Source: Bacillus rhizoplanae
Lineage (GTDB): Bacteria; Bacillota; Bacilli; Bacillales; Bacillaceae_G
Length of the DNA stretch: 58,400 nucleotides
Direction: 5' to 3'
Assembly (NCBI RefSeq): GCF_917563915.1
Contig: NZ_CAKJTI010000023.1
Coordinates: forward strand, 1-58,400
Part shown: positions 10,098-18,402 of the stretch, piece by piece
Position numbering within the stretch: position 1 is the stretch's first letter
How the letters are laid out: each line of letters starts with the position of its first letter
The notes under the pieces: model-generated
The model's input: the letters and a program-made list of their open reading frames with translations, nothing else
What the model was told of the DNA's origin: nothing
Databases searched by the model: none
Made by a program: the position numbers and the translations under genes

Positions 10098-11555
10098 ATG
10101 GAAAAGCAAGTGAGAGTGCGCTATGCGCCAAGTCCAACAGGACACTTACATATCGGAAATGCACGTACGGCATTATTTAACTATTTATTCGCTCGTAGTC
10201 AAAACGGTAAATTTATTATCCGTATTGAAGATACAGACGTAAAGCGTAATATTGCTGGCGGCGAAGAAAGCCAATTAACGTATTTAAAATGGCTTGGCAT
10301 GGACTGGGATGAAAGCATCGACGTTGGTGGTGAATATGGTCCGTACCGTCAAATGGAGCGTTTAGATATTTATAAAAAGTTATATGAAGATTTACTAGAG
10401 CGCGGCTTAGCGTATAAGTGCTATATGACAGAAGAAGAGTTAGAAGCAGAACGTGAAGGACAAATCGCTCGTGGTGAAACACCTCGTTATGCGGGTTGTC
10501 ACCGTGATCTAACAGATGAGCAAGTAAAACAATTCGAGGCAGAAGGACGCATTCCAAGTATTCGTTTCCGTGTACCTGAAAACCGTGAATATGTATTTAA
10601 TGATCTTGTAAAAGGAGACGTATCTTTCAACTCAAACGATTTCGGCGATTTCGTTATCGTGAAGAAAGATGGCATCCCAACTTACAACTTTGCAGTAGCG
10701 GCAGATGATCATTTCATGGAAATCTCACACGTTCTTCGTGGTGATGACCATATTTCTAATACACCAAAACAAATGATGATTTATGAAGCATTTGGTTGGG
10801 ATATACCACAATTTGGTCATATGACGTTAATTGTGAATGAAAGCCGTAAAAAGTTAAGTAAACGTGATGAATCTATTATTCAATTTATTGAACAATATGA
10901 AGCGCTGGGATATCTTCCAGAAGCAATCTTTAACTTTATCGCATTACTAGGTTGGTCACCAGTAGGAGAAGAAGAAATCTTCTCTAAGGATGAGTTTATT
11001 GAAATGTTTGATGCAGCTCGTTTATCGAAATCACCGGCATTATTCGATTCTCAAAAATTAAAATGGATGAACAACCAATATATGAAAAAGCAAGACTTAG
11101 ATTGCGTTGTGGAATTAAGCTTACCGCACTTAGTAAAAGCTGGTCGTGTAAGTGAAAATCCAAGTGAGCAAGAACTAGCTTGGATCCGCGATGTGATTGC
11201 TTTATATCATGATCAAATGAGCTTCGGAGCTGAAATTGTTGAGCTATCTGATATGTTCTTTAAAGATCATGTGGATTATGAAGAAGAAGGACAAGAAGTA
11301 TTAAAAGGCGAACAAGTACCAGAAGTTCTTCATGCGTTTGCGGCAGAGCTAGAAGCATTAGAAGAAGTAGAACCTGCAGCAATTAAGGCAGCAATTAAAG
11401 CTGTTCAAAAGCAAACAGGTCAAAAAGGGAAAAATTTATTTATGCCAATTCGCGTTGCGACAACTGGCCAAACACACGGACCAGAACTTCCAAATGCAAT
11501 TGCGCTTCTTGGAAAAGAAAAAGTTTTAAATCGTGTTCGTAAAGTAATTGGTTAA
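10098..11555 (+). CDS. gltX: GltX, glutamyl-tRNA synthetase
   Basis: A 485-residue class I aminoacyl-tRNA synthetase. In bacilli this enzyme charges both tRNA-Glu and tRNA-Gln with glutamate, the latter corrected by GatCAB. The HIGH motif is HIGN in [11 protein letters not shown] near residue 10, and the KMSKS equivalent is KLSKR near 253. ATG 10098 follows GGAAGGTG (10082-10089); an in-frame TTG at 10068 would add ten non-conserved residues. Unlike the downstream cysE-cysS genes, gltX has no T-box in front of it. Confidence 0.97.
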   Translation: MEKQVRVRYAPSPTGHLHIGNARTALFNYLFARSQNGKFIIRIEDTDVKRNIAGGEESQLTYLKWLGMDWDESIDVGGEYGPYRQMERLDIYKKLYEDLLERGLAYKCYMTEEELEAEREGQIARGETPRYAGCHRDLTDEQVKQFEAEGRIPSIRFRVPENREYVFNDLVKGDVSFNSNDFGDFVIVKKDGIPTYNFAVAADDHFMEISHVLRGDDHISNTPKQMMIYEAFGWDIPQFGHMTLIVNESRKKLSKRDESIIQFIEQYEALGYLPEAIFNFIALLGWSPVGEEEIFSKDEFIEMFDAARLSKSPALFDSQKLKWMNNQYMKKQDLDCVVELSLPHLVKAGRVSENPSEQELAWIRDVIALYHDQMSFGAEIVELSDMFFKDHVDYEEEGQEVLKGEQVPEVLHAFAAELEALEEVEPAAIKAAIKAVQKQTGQKGKNLFMPIRVATTGQTHGPELPNAIALLGKEKVLNRVRKVIG

Positions 11556-11580
11556 CTTTTTACGGATTTAGAAATATAAT
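11552..11580 (+). promoter_or_regulatory. predicted promoter of the cysE-cysS T-box transcript
   Basis: TTAACT (11552-11557) and TATAAT (11575-11580) are spaced by 17 bases. The -35 overlaps the gltX stop codon. The predicted start, about 11587, lies just ahead of the T-box leader, so cysE-cysS can be expressed apart from gltX. Confidence 0.55.
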
Positions 11581-11600
11581 AAGAATACTTCAAAATGAAA

Positions 11601-11875
11601 TAAAAGAAAGCGACGAGAAGGAGAAGTAGAAAATCATGCTTTTCACAGAGAAAACCACCATTTGGCTGGAAGTGGTTTAAAAGCAGATTTTTGAAGTGCC
11701 CCTTTGAGTCTTCTGCTGAACAACGAATGTATTTCGAGAAACGTCATGATGACGCAAAGTAAGCAGAAGCGGTATAAACCGTTATCATGTTTAAGTTTGA
11801 GGCTTCTTTTAGCCTAAACAGAGTGGAACCGCGCTAGTAAGGCGTCTCTGTCTATAGACAGAGACGCCTTTTTCT
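11601..11875 (+). promoter_or_regulatory. T-box riboswitch, predicted tRNA-Cys sensor
   Basis: A classic T-box leader: a long stem I region (about 11601-11770), the T-box AGAGTGGAACCGCG (11820-11833) and an intrinsic terminator (11841-11875). The likely specifier codon is TGC (Cys) at 11697-11699, in the GAAG-TGC-CCC context on the 3' side of stem I. The T-box carries TGGA, which would pair with a UCCA acceptor end; tRNA-Cys has U73. Both readings fit the downstream cysE and cysS genes. Uncharged tRNA-Cys should favour antitermination. Confidence 0.93.
11841..11875 (+). terminator. T-box regulated terminator
   Basis: A 12-bp perfect stem (11841-11852 with 11857-11868), loop TATA, then five T. 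It competes with the antiterminator formed by the T-box sequence just upstream. Confidence 0.92.
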
Positions 11876-11943
11876 ATACCTACAGGTATGGGGGAGAGTT
11901 TTTGGTATAAATAGTCGGAAAAACTTTGTAAGGAAGTAGAAAT

Positions 11944-12009
11944 TAAAAACCTTATTGGTTCAACTCACTATTAGTGGTAAAGAGATCCACTGATGGAAGT
12001 TTCACTTTA
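11944..12009 (+). repeat. dispersed repeat remnant, copy A
   Basis: This stretch matches copy B near 48561-48594. It shares TAAAA-CC--ATTGG (12 of 15 positions, 11944-11958) and then an exact 19-base match ending in TTTCACTTTA (11991-12009). Copy A has 32 extra bases (11959-11990) between them that hold short inverted repeats (CACTA/TAGTG and AGTGG/CCACT). It looks like one of the non-coding dispersed repeats of the B. cereus group, from memory rather than a search. It lies between the T-box terminator and the cysE ribosome site. Confidence 0.6.
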
Positions 12010-12029
12010 AACAAAAAGGGGGAACAAAA

Positions 12030-12695
12030 ATGTTTAAGAGGCTTCGGGAGGATATTGAAGTCGTCTTTGAACAGGATCCAGCAGCGAGAAGTTACATCGA
12101 AGTGATTTTAACTTACTCTGGATTGCACGCAATTTGGGCGCATCGTATTGCACATGCCTTTTATAAACGAAAGTTTTTCTTTTTTGCTCGTGTTATCTCA
12201 CAAATGAGTCGTTTTTTTACGGGTATTGAAATTCATCCGGGGGCAACAATTGGTCGTAAGTTTTTTATTGATCATGGCATGGGAGTTGTAATTGGAGAAA
12301 CGTGTGAAATTGGAGATAACGTGACGATTTATCAAGGTGTTACGTTAGGCGGCACGGGAAAAGAAAAAGGGAAACGTCATCCAACAATTAAAGACAATGT
12401 GTTGATTGCGACAGGTGCGAAAGTGCTTGGATCGATTACGGTTGGAGAAAATTCTAAAGTTGGTGCTGGTTCGGTTGTGTTAAAGGAAGTACCTGCACAT
12501 TCTACAGTTGTAGGTATTCCTGGTCGCGTCGTGATTCAAAATGGGATAAAAGTAGGTCAAGAATTAAATCACTGTGATCTTCCGGATCCGATTTTTGATA
12601 AGTTGAAAGCAGTGGAAGAAGAGCTCGAACAATTGAAAAAACAAATGGTAGTAAAAACAGAAAGGACGGATAAAAATGACTATTCACATTTATAA
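12030..12695 (+). CDS. cysE: CysE, serine O-acetyltransferase
   Basis: A 221-residue enzyme that acetylates serine with acetyl-CoA to form O-acetylserine, the carbon skeleton for cysteine. An N-terminal helical part (1-65) is followed by a left-handed beta-helix of hexapeptide repeats (about 65-175; [17 protein letters not shown] and [10 protein letters not shown]). The C-terminal tail is charged. ATG 12030 lies behind AAGGGGGAAC. Its last 20 bases overlap cysS, so translation is coupled; the T-box upstream ties both to cysteinyl-tRNA supply. Confidence 0.96.
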   Translation: MFKRLREDIEVVFEQDPAARSYIEVILTYSGLHAIWAHRIAHAFYKRKFFFFARVISQMSRFFTGIEIHPGATIGRKFFIDHGMGVVIGETCEIGDNVTIYQGVTLGGTGKEKGKRHPTIKDNVLIATGAKVLGSITVGENSKVGAGSVVLKEVPAHSTVVGIPGRVVIQNGIKVGQELNHCDLPDPIFDKLKAVEEELEQLKKQMVVKTERTDKNDYSHL

Positions 12696-14073
12696 TACGT
12701 TAACGCGTCAAAAAGAAAAGTTTGTTCCATTAGAAGAAAATAAAGTGAAAATGTATGTATGCGGACCAACCGTATATAACTACATTCATATCGGTAACGC
12801 AAGACCGGCAATTGTGTTTGATACAGTGCGCCGTTATATGGAACACCGTGGTTACGATGTGCAATATATATCTAATTTCACGGATGTAGATGATAAGCTG
12901 ATTAAAGTTGCTAATGAATTAGGAGAAGATGTTCCAACAATTGCAGATCGCTTTGTCAACGCGTATTTTGAAGATGTAACTGCATTAGGTTGCAAACGTG
13001 CAACGGTTCATCCTCGTGTAATGGAGAATATGGATATTATCATTGAGTTTATTCAAGAGCTTGTGAATAAGGGATATGCATATGAATCTGAAGGCGATGT
13101 GTATTATAAAACGAAAGAATTTAAGGAATACGGTAAACTATCGCATCAACCAATTGTAGATTTGCGTCATGGTGCCCGCATTGAAATTGGTGAAAAGAAA
13201 CAAGATCCGCTAGACTTCGCATTATGGAAAGCTGCTAAAGAAGGGGAAATTTTCTGGGATAGTCCATGGGGAGAAGGGCGTCCAGGTTGGCATATTGAAT
13301 GCTCGGCGATGGCACGTAAATATTTAGGTGATACAATTGATATTCATGCTGGTGGACAGGATTTAGCATTTCCGCATCACGAAAATGAAATTGCACAATC
13401 AGAAGCGTTGACTGGAAAAGCATTTGCACGTTACTGGATGCATAATGGATATATTAATATTAATAATGAAAAAATGTCTAAATCACTTGGTAACTTTGTC
13501 CTAGTTCACGATATTATCAAGCAGTACGATCCACAATTAATTCGTTTCTTTATGTTATCTGTGCACTATCGCCATCCAATTAACTTTAGTGAAGAATTAT
13601 TACAGCATACAAATAACGGATTAGAGCGCATTGAAACAGCTTATGGTAATTTAAAGCATCGTATGGAAAGTAGTACTGATTTAACGGATCATAATGAGAA
13701 ATGGTTAGATGAGATGGAGAAATTCCAAGCTGCATTTGAAGCAGCGATGGATGATGACTTTAATACAGCAAATGCAGTAACAGAGTTATATAACTTAGCA
13801 AATCATGCAAATCAATATTTATTAGAACAGCATACATCAAAAACAGTGATTGCGGCGTATGTAAAACAGTTTGAAACGCTATTTGGAATTTTAGGATTAG
13901 AATTAACGAAAGAAGAATTGCTTGATGAAGAAATTGAAGCACTAATCCAAAAGCGTATTGAGGCTCGTAAAAATCGTGATTTTGCACTATCTGATCAAAT
14001 TCGCGATGAATTAAAAGATCGTAACATTATTTTAGAAGATACACCACAAGGTACAAGATGGAAAAGAGGCTAA
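12676..14073 (+). CDS. cysS: CysS, cysteinyl-tRNA synthetase
   Basis: A 465-residue class I synthetase. Key features are the zinc-site cysteine in [11 protein letters not shown] (near residue 30), the HIGH motif HIGN just after it, the central GGWHIECSA-like segment ([11 protein letters not shown]) and the KMSKS motif ([10 protein letters not shown], near 268). The C-terminal helical domain recognises the anticodon. It starts inside the end of cysE after GAAAGGACGG. Placing serine acetylation and cysteine charging on one T-box transcript matches the Bacillus arrangement. Confidence 0.97.
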   Translation: MTIHIYNTLTRQKEKFVPLEENKVKMYVCGPTVYNYIHIGNARPAIVFDTVRRYMEHRGYDVQYISNFTDVDDKLIKVANELGEDVPTIADRFVNAYFEDVTALGCKRATVHPRVMENMDIIIEFIQELVNKGYAYESEGDVYYKTKEFKEYGKLSHQPIVDLRHGARIEIGEKKQDPLDFALWKAAKEGEIFWDSPWGEGRPGWHIECSAMARKYLGDTIDIHAGGQDLAFPHHENEIAQSEALTGKAFARYWMHNGYININNEKMSKSLGNFVLVHDIIKQYDPQLIRFFMLSVHYRHPINFSEELLQHTNNGLERIETAYGNLKHRMESSTDLTDHNEKWLDEMEKFQAAFEAAMDDDFNTANAVTELYNLANHANQYLLEQHTSKTVIAAYVKQFETLFGILGLELTKEELLDEEIEALIQKRIEARKNRDFALSDQIRDELKDRNIILEDTPQGTRWKRG

Positions 14074-14075
14074 AC

Positions 14076-14477
14076 ATGATTGATGCAAAGCAATTAAATA
14101 GTTTAGCGTTAGCATATATGGGTGATGCGGTATATGAACAATATATCCGCTATCACCTGCTTCAAAAAGGAACAGTTCGTCCACATCAATTACATCGTTT
14201 GGGGACAAGCTTTGTTTCTGCAAAAGCGCAAGCGAAAGTTGTTCATCATTTACTAGAGACAGCATTTCTTACTGAAGAAGAGGAAGCTGTATTAAGAAGA
14301 GGACGCAATGCAAAATCAGGTTCTATTCCGAAAAATACAGATGTACAAACATATCGATATAGTACTGCTTTTGAGGCGCTGATTGGATATCATTATTTAT
14401 TAAATGATCAGACACGAATAGAAGAGATTGTATTTGAAGCAATTCGTGTATTAGAGGATAAGGAAGGAGGCGCGTGA
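14076..14477 (+). CDS. mrnC: MrnC, Mini-ribonuclease III
   Basis: A 133-residue RNase III-like nuclease lacking the double-strand RNA-binding domain; in B. subtilis it matures both ends of 23S rRNA. The catalytic signature is seen as [16 protein letters not shown] (residues about 9-24) and [18 protein letters not shown] (near 88-105). ATG 14076 lies two bases after the cysS stop, with AAAAGAGG just upstream; an in-frame ATG at 14058 would overlap cysS and add non-family residues. It overlaps the rlmB ribosome site, so it belongs to the same transcript. Confidence 0.95.
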   Translation: MIDAKQLNSLALAYMGDAVYEQYIRYHLLQKGTVRPHQLHRLGTSFVSAKAQAKVVHHLLETAFLTEEEEAVLRRGRNAKSGSIPKNTDVQTYRYSTAFEALIGYHYLLNDQTRIEEIVFEAIRVLEDKEGGA

Positions 14478-14479
14478 GC

Positions 14480-15223
14480 GTGAACAGTGAATATATTATT
14501 GGACGTAACCCTGTAATTGAAGCATTAAGAGCAGGTCGTGATATTAATAAGATTTGGATTGCAGAAGGTGCTGTGAAAGGGCAAGTGCAAATTGTACTAG
14601 CATTAGCGAAAGAAAACAAAATTTTAGTACAGAATTCACCGAAGAAAAAATTAGATCAACTTGTAGAGGGGAATCATCAAGGTGTAATCGCACAAGTGGC
14701 AGCATATGAATATGCGGACCTAGAGGATTTATTTGCGTTGGCGGCTAAGCGGAATGAAGACCCATTTTTCTTAATTCTTGATGAGATTGAAGATCCACAC
14801 AACTTAGGCTCTATTATGCGTACGGCAGATGCAGTAGGAGCCCATGGTATTATTATTCCAAAGCGCAGGGCGGTTGGTTTAACAGCGGCGGTTGCAAAGG
14901 CTTCGACAGGAGCGATTGAGTATGTTCCAGTAGCTCGTGTTACAAATTTATCGAGAACGATTGATGAATTAAAAGAGCGCGGGCTTTGGATTGCAGGCAC
15001 AGACGCAAAAGGGAAAGATGACTACCGTAATTTAGATGGAAAGATGCCAATTGGTTTAGTGATTGGTAGTGAGGGGAAAGGTATGAGCCGTCTTATCGGT
15101 GAGAAATGTGACTTCTTGATTCATCTACCAATGGCTGGTAAAGTTACATCCTTAAATGCTTCAGTTGCTGCTAGCTTGTTAATGTATGAAGTGTATCGGA
15201 AACGTCACCCAATCGGTGAATAA
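14480..15223 (+). CDS. rlmB: RlmB-type 23S rRNA 2'-O-methyltransferase (TrmH/SpoU family)
   Basis: A 247-residue SPOUT methyltransferase, probably acting on 23S rRNA at the equivalent of Gm2251. An N-terminal substrate-binding domain (1-80) precedes the knotted catalytic domain with motifs NLGSIMRTADA, IGLVIGSEGKGMSRL and SLNASVAASLL. I choose GTG 14480 (nine bases from AAGGAGG) over GTG 14474, which overlaps the mrnC stop but sits too close to the site. Alternative substrates cannot be excluded within this family. It is co-oriented with mrnC and rae1, all RNA-processing enzymes. Confidence 0.9.
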   Translation: MNSEYIIGRNPVIEALRAGRDINKIWIAEGAVKGQVQIVLALAKENKILVQNSPKKKLDQLVEGNHQGVIAQVAAYEYADLEDLFALAAKRNEDPFFLILDEIEDPHNLGSIMRTADAVGAHGIIIPKRRAVGLTAAVAKASTGAIEYVPVARVTNLSRTIDELKERGLWIAGTDAKGKDDYRNLDGKMPIGLVIGSEGKGMSRLIGEKCDFLIHLPMAGKVTSLNASVAASLLMYEVYRKRHPIGE

Positions 15224-15225
15224 AA

Positions 15226-15738
15226 ATGAATGATATTTTAATCGTTGACGGTTACAATATTATCGGAGCTTGGGCAGACTTGAAAAAACTACGGGATGTA
15301 GACTTACAAGCTTCGCGAGACTCGCTTATTGATAAAATGGCAGATTATCAAGGGTATACAGGCACGAAAGTAATGATTGTTTTTGATGCGTATTCTGTTT
15401 ATGGAATTGAAAAGAAGATGAAACAAGCGTCTGTAGATGTAATCTTTACAAGGAAAAACCAAACGGCGGATGAAAAAATTGAGCAACTCGCAATTGAGCT
15501 GCGCAATATTAATACACGTATTTATGTTGCGACGTCTGATTACACAGAGCAGTGGGCCATTTTTGGGCAGGGTGCTCTGCGTAAATCGGCGCGTGAGTTA
15601 GAGATAGAAGTTCAGGCGATGGAACGAAGAGTACGTCATGAAACGAAGAAAACGAAAGAAGAACAACCGGCAATGCGGACGATATTTAGTGAAGAAGTTA
15701 CAGAAAAATTAGAAAAATTAAGACGAGGAGGGCGTTGA
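15226..15738 (+). CDS. rae1: Rae1 (YacP), ribosome-associated NYN endoribonuclease
   Basis: A 170-residue NYN/PIN-fold nuclease. The N-terminal DILIVDGYNIIGAW holds the first catalytic aspartate, and VATSDYTEQ carries a later acidic site near 105. In B. subtilis this protein cleaves mRNA in the ribosomal A site. ATG 15226 is two bases after the rlmB stop; there is no strong independent ribosome site, so translational coupling is likely. The C-terminal 50 residues are charged and probably helical. Identity rests on family pattern and the conserved place between rlmB and sigH. Confidence 0.9.
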   Translation: MNDILIVDGYNIIGAWADLKKLRDVDLQASRDSLIDKMADYQGYTGTKVMIVFDAYSVYGIEKKMKQASVDVIFTRKNQTADEKIEQLAIELRNINTRIYVATSDYTEQWAIFGQGALRKSARELEIEVQAMERRVRHETKKTKEEQPAMRTIFSEEVTEKLEKLRRGGR

Positions 15739-15742
15739 AACA

Positions 15743-15772
15743 TTGACGCTCTTCAAGTGTTTACTGTATAAT
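15743..15772 (+). promoter_or_regulatory. predicted sigma-A promoter of sigH
   Basis: TTGACG (15743-15748) and TATAAT (15767-15772) with an 18-base spacer lie between rae1 and sigH. The -35 begins five bases after the rae1 stop codon. AbrB is known to repress this promoter in B. subtilis; I did not identify an AbrB site, which has no simple consensus. Confidence 0.75.
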
Positions 15773-15805
15773 ATTGCTAAATAATTAGCGGTCGGAGGGA
15801 TCAGA

Positions 15806-16480
15806 TTGGAAACAGACTTCGTAAGCGGCAACAATGTTACATTTAGTGATTTAGAGGATGAAGAGATAGTTGAATTAGTACGACAAGGTAATGTTGATGC
15901 ACTAGAGTATTTAATTCATAAGTACAAAAATTTTGTTCGTGCAAAATCAAGATCTTACTTTTTGGTTGGCGCTGATCGTGAAGATATTATTCAAGAAGGT
16001 ATGATTGGATTATTTAAAGCGATTCGTGATTATAAAGAGGACAAGCTGTCTTCCTTTAAAGCTTTTGCGGAATTGTGTATTACACGTCAAATTATCACCG
16101 CGATTAAAACAGCGACAAGACAAAAACATATTCCTTTAAATTCATATGTTTCTTTAGATAAACCAATTTATGATGAAGAATCTGATCGAACTCTGTTAGA
16201 TGTTATATCTGAAGCGAAGATGACGGATCCTGAAGAAATGATTATTAGTCAGGAAGAGTATGTTGATATAGAATTAAAAATATCTGAATTATTAAGCGAT
16301 TTAGAAAGAAAGGTGCTTTCTTTATATTTAGATGGAAGATCGTATCAAGAGATTTCAGAGCAATTGAATCGCCATGTAAAATCCATTGATAATGCCCTGC
16401 AACGAGTGAAAAGGAAGCTTGAGCGTTATATGGAAATGAGAGAAACGGCAACTGTTCACTCACCTTCACTCAAACGTTAA
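15806..16480 (+). CDS. sigH: SigH, sporulation and stationary-phase sigma factor (sigma-H)
   Basis: A 224-residue sigma-70 family factor that directs early sporulation and stationary-phase genes. Region 2 is clear (GADREDIIQEGMIGLFKAIR, about 55-75, followed by FKAFAELCITRQI), and region 4 near the C-terminus holds the helix-turn-helix (GRSYQEISEQLNRHVKSID). It starts at TTG 15806 after CGGAGGGA; this codon gives the expected length. It has its own promoter and a terminator downstream. Confidence 0.97.
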   Translation: METDFVSGNNVTFSDLEDEEIVELVRQGNVDALEYLIHKYKNFVRAKSRSYFLVGADREDIIQEGMIGLFKAIRDYKEDKLSSFKAFAELCITRQIITAIKTATRQKHIPLNSYVSLDKPIYDEESDRTLLDVISEAKMTDPEEMIISQEEYVDIELKISELLSDLERKVLSLYLDGRSYQEISEQLNRHVKSIDNALQRVKRKLERYMEMRETATVHSPSLKR

Positions 16481-16532
16481 GATGTTTAAATAGTTGGTTT
16501 TTTAAAAATGTATTAGGTTAATGGAGAAATAT

Positions 16533-16566
16533 AAAAGAGAGGTTTTTTTCCTCTCCTTCTCTTTTT
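16533..16566 (+). terminator. terminator after sigH
   Basis: GAGAGG (16537-16542) pairs with CCTCTC (16550-16555) around a T7 loop, with outer A/T pairing and a following T-rich stretch (CTTTTT at 16561-16566). Confidence 0.65.
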
Positions 16567-16587
16567 ACGGTAAGGCGGGGAGTGTCA

Positions 16588-16617
16588 TTGACATTGTCTT
16601 TTATTGTATGATACATT
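16588..16617 (+). promoter_or_regulatory. predicted promoter of rpmG-secE
   Basis: A perfect TTGACA (16588-16593) is followed after 18 bases by TACATT (16612-16617), preceded by TG at 16609-16610 (extended -10). A better-looking TATGAT at 16607 is too close at 13 bases. Confidence 0.5.
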
Positions 16618-16652
16618 TTTAAAGAAATAATGTTACAAGGTTGGTGTAACAG

Positions 16653-16799
16653 ATGAGAAAAAAGGTTGTACTCGCATGTGAAAAGTGCAATAATCGAAAC
16701 TATTCCACAATGAAAGATACAAGCTCAGTAGAGCGTCTTGAGATAAAAAAATTTTGCAAAACGTGTAATGCGCACATGATTCATAAGGAAACAAAATAA
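16653..16799 (+). CDS. rpmG: Ribosomal protein L33, zinc-binding form
   Basis: A 48-residue ORF starting [12 protein letters not shown]. It carries two CxxC pairs (CEKC and CKTC), the zinc-binding form of large-subunit protein L33. The start ATG 16653 has a weak GGTTGGTG site. In B. subtilis 168 the L33 copy beside secE is, as I recall, disrupted by a frameshift; here the frame is open from start to stop. It is followed 32 bases later by secE and probably shares its transcript. Confidence 0.92.
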   Translation: MRKKVVLACEKCNNRNYSTMKDTSSVERLEIKKFCKTCNAHMIHKETK

Positions 16800-16831
16800 A
16801 TAATTGTAATTATGCACTGGAGGTCCCGGAA

Positions 16832-17011
16832 ATGCGTTTGACGAACTTTTTTGGCGATGTAGGTCGCGAAATGAAAAAAGTAAGCTGGCCGAAAAAAGAT
16901 GAATTAATCCGTTCGACACTTACCGTAATTGCAACAGTTGCTTTCTGTGCAATTTTCTTTGCGGTAGTGGATATGGGGATTTCTTCTTTAATTCGTTTAA
17001 TTCTTGAATAA
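16832..17011 (+). CDS. secE: SecE, preprotein translocase subunit
   Basis: A 59-residue single-span membrane protein of the SecYEG channel. The cytoplasmic amphipathic part MRLTNFFGDVGREMKKVSWP has the family signature (KKVSWPKK), followed by one hydrophobic transmembrane helix (about residues 30-55). ATG 16832 follows TGGAGG with eight-base spacing. It sits in the conserved rpmG-secE-nusG order; its partner secY is encoded at 42894 in this window. Confidence 0.95.
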   Translation: MRLTNFFGDVGREMKKVSWPKKDELIRSTLTVIATVAFCAIFFAVVDMGISSLIRLILE

Positions 17012-17060
17012 GAAGCGCTAATACATGATATAATGTTAATGTTATTTATATGAACTGTGT

Positions 17061-17085
17061 AAAAGCCCGGTGAACGGGTTTTTTC
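17061..17085 (+). terminator. intrinsic terminator between secE and nusG
   Basis: GCCCG pairs with CGGGT around GTGAA-type loop sequence at 17064-17079, followed by TTTTTT. It would reduce secE read-through into nusG. An extended -10-like TGATATAAT lies 25 bases upstream. Confidence 0.75.
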
Positions 17086-17110
17086 ATTTGTACGAAAAAA
17101 TGTACGTCAG

Positions 17111-17137
17111 GGAGGGAAGGACGGTCGTCCTAAATTA
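17111..17137 (+). promoter_or_regulatory. nusG ribosome site separated from the start by a hairpin
   Basis: The only good Shine-Dalgarno (GGAGGG, 17111-17116) is 21 bases from ATG 17138. Between them AGGAC (17118-17122) and GTCCT (17127-17131) form a small hairpin with loop GGTC. If it folds, the effective spacing becomes about seven bases. This may simply restore initiation, or it may be a control point. Confidence 0.5.
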
Positions 17138-17671
17138 ATGGAAAAACGTTGGTATGTTGTCCATACTTATTCTGGATATGAAAATAAAGTAAAAACAAAC
17201 CTAGAGAAACGCGTAGAATCAATGGCTATGCAAGATAAAATTTTCCGTGTTATTGTTCCAGAGGAAACAGAAGTAGAAATGAAAAACGGAAAAGAAAAAA
17301 TAACAAAGAGGAAAGTATTTCCTGGCTACGTGTTGGTAGAAATCATCATGACAGATGATTCTTGGTATGTTGTTCGCAATACACCAGGTGTAACAGGATT
17401 TGTTGGATCTTCTGGATCGGGTTCGAAGCCATCTCCGTTATTAGAAGAAGAAGTAGTTACAATCTTAAAACATATGGGAATGGAAAATGAAGTAGTTGAC
17501 TTTGACTTTGAACTTCATGAGACTGTACGTGTGAACGAAGGTCCATTTGCGAATTATACAGGTGCTATTAATGAAATTGACCTAGAAAAACAAAGAGTAA
17601 CAGTACTTGTTGATATGTTTGGTCGCGAAACTTCAGTTGAGCTAGATTTCCACCAAATTGAAAAATTATAA
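17138..17671 (+). CDS. nusG: NusG, transcription elongation and pausing factor
   Basis: A 177-residue factor that binds RNA polymerase and, in bacilli, promotes sequence-specific pausing. The NGN domain occupies residues 1-115 (MEKRWYVVHTYSGYENKV; VFPGYVLVEI), and the C-terminal KOW domain spans about 125-177 (GPFANYTGAI, VLVDMFGRET). ATG 17138 matches the family start. The unusual distance to the Shine-Dalgarno is described separately. It is flanked on both sides by intrinsic terminators, so its mRNA may be largely monocistronic. Confidence 0.97.
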   Translation: MEKRWYVVHTYSGYENKVKTNLEKRVESMAMQDKIFRVIVPEETEVEMKNGKEKITKRKVFPGYVLVEIIMTDDSWYVVRNTPGVTGFVGSSGSGSKPSPLLEEEVVTILKHMGMENEVVDFDFELHETVRVNEGPFANYTGAINEIDLEKQRVTVLVDMFGRETSVELDFHQIEKL

Positions 17672-17720
17672 AATGAAACTTGAAATGAATTGTAAAAAGT
17701 GATAATATCTTTTAAGTCAG

Positions 17721-17748
17721 TACGTCTTCGGATACGGAGACGTTTTTT
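17721..17748 (+). terminator. terminator between nusG and rplK
   Basis: A nine-base stem (17722-17730 with 17735-17743, one G-U) with loop GATA is followed by six T. A possible promoter TTGAAA-17-TAATAT (17680-17708) lies just upstream, so the hairpin could also act as an attenuator. Confidence 0.85.
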
Positions 17749-17782
17749 GAAAAAGATTTTATCGCTAAAGATAAAATATGAA

Positions 17783-17834
17783 GTGGGAGGGCAAATCACT
17801 GCCCAATTGACCACATCACGGACTTAAGGAGGTG
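17783..17834 (+). promoter_or_regulatory. rplK leader with L1-stalk mimic (predicted L1 autoregulation site)
   Basis: GTGGGAGG (17783-17790) and ACCACATC (17810-17817) can pair through GTGG/CCAC. They resemble the L1-binding part of 23S rRNA, which has GGUGGGAGG opposite ACCACC. The site lies nine bases ahead of the Shine-Dalgarno AAGGAGGTG, where bound L1 would block translation. A second, similar element precedes rplA. Confidence 0.65.
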
Positions 17835-17840
17835 TGTCTC

Positions 17841-18266
17841 GTGGCTAAAAAGGTAATTAAAATGGTAAAACTTCAAATTCCTGCAGGTAAAGCTAACCCA
17901 GCTCCACCAGTTGGTCCAGCATTAGGACAAGCGGGTGTTAACATCATGGGCTTCTGTAAAGAGTTCAACGCTCGTACAGCAGATCAAGCTGGTCTAATCA
18001 TTCCTGTTGAAATTACAGTATTTGAAGACCGTTCATTCACTTTCATTACTAAAACTCCTCCTGCTGCTGTTCTTCTTAAGAAAGTAGCTGGTATTGAGTC
18101 TGGTTCTGGTGAACCAAACCGTAATAAAGTGGCAACTGTTAAGCGTGATAAGGTTCGCGAAATCGCTGAAACTAAAATGCCTGACCTAAACGCTGCTAGC
18201 GTAGAAGCTGCAATGCGTATGGTTGAAGGTACTGCACGCAGTATGGGCATTGTTATCGAAGACTAA
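17841..18266 (+). CDS. rplK: Ribosomal protein L11
   Basis: A 141-residue protein of the GTPase-associated centre, binding 23S rRNA H43/H44; it is needed for RelA activation and is the thiopeptide target region. The proline-rich N-terminal segment [20 protein letters not shown] is typical. The start is GTG 17841, seven bases after AAGGAGGTG (17826-17834); an in-frame codon at 17832 overlaps that site and is rejected. It is followed by rplA with a structured leader between them. Confidence 0.97.
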
Positions 18267-18289
18267 TTCGATTTGTTTTTTTGTAAAAG

Positions 18290-18322
18290 AGGTTGCGGGT
18301 CTGGAATTCCAATTCGCAACCT
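18290..18322 (+). promoter_or_regulatory. stem-loop between rplK and rplA
   Basis: AGGTTGCG (18290-18297) pairs with CGCAACCT (18315-18322), and the inner TGGAATTCCA is itself palindromic. The 3' side is only moderately T-rich (TTATTAT), so this is either a weak terminator or a processing or stability hairpin. Confidence 0.5.
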
Positions 18323-18402
18323 TTATTATCGTAAATGAGTGTCATTTTTTAAATAAAAGGATGGGCGCACATCCTCGATTGTATCGAAAAGAAGGCGTAA
18401 AC

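Noticed and set aside
12502-12687. Possible minus-strand gene at the cysE-cysS overlap
   Set aside because: Antisense frame only; the overlap is explained by translational coupling of cysE and cysS.
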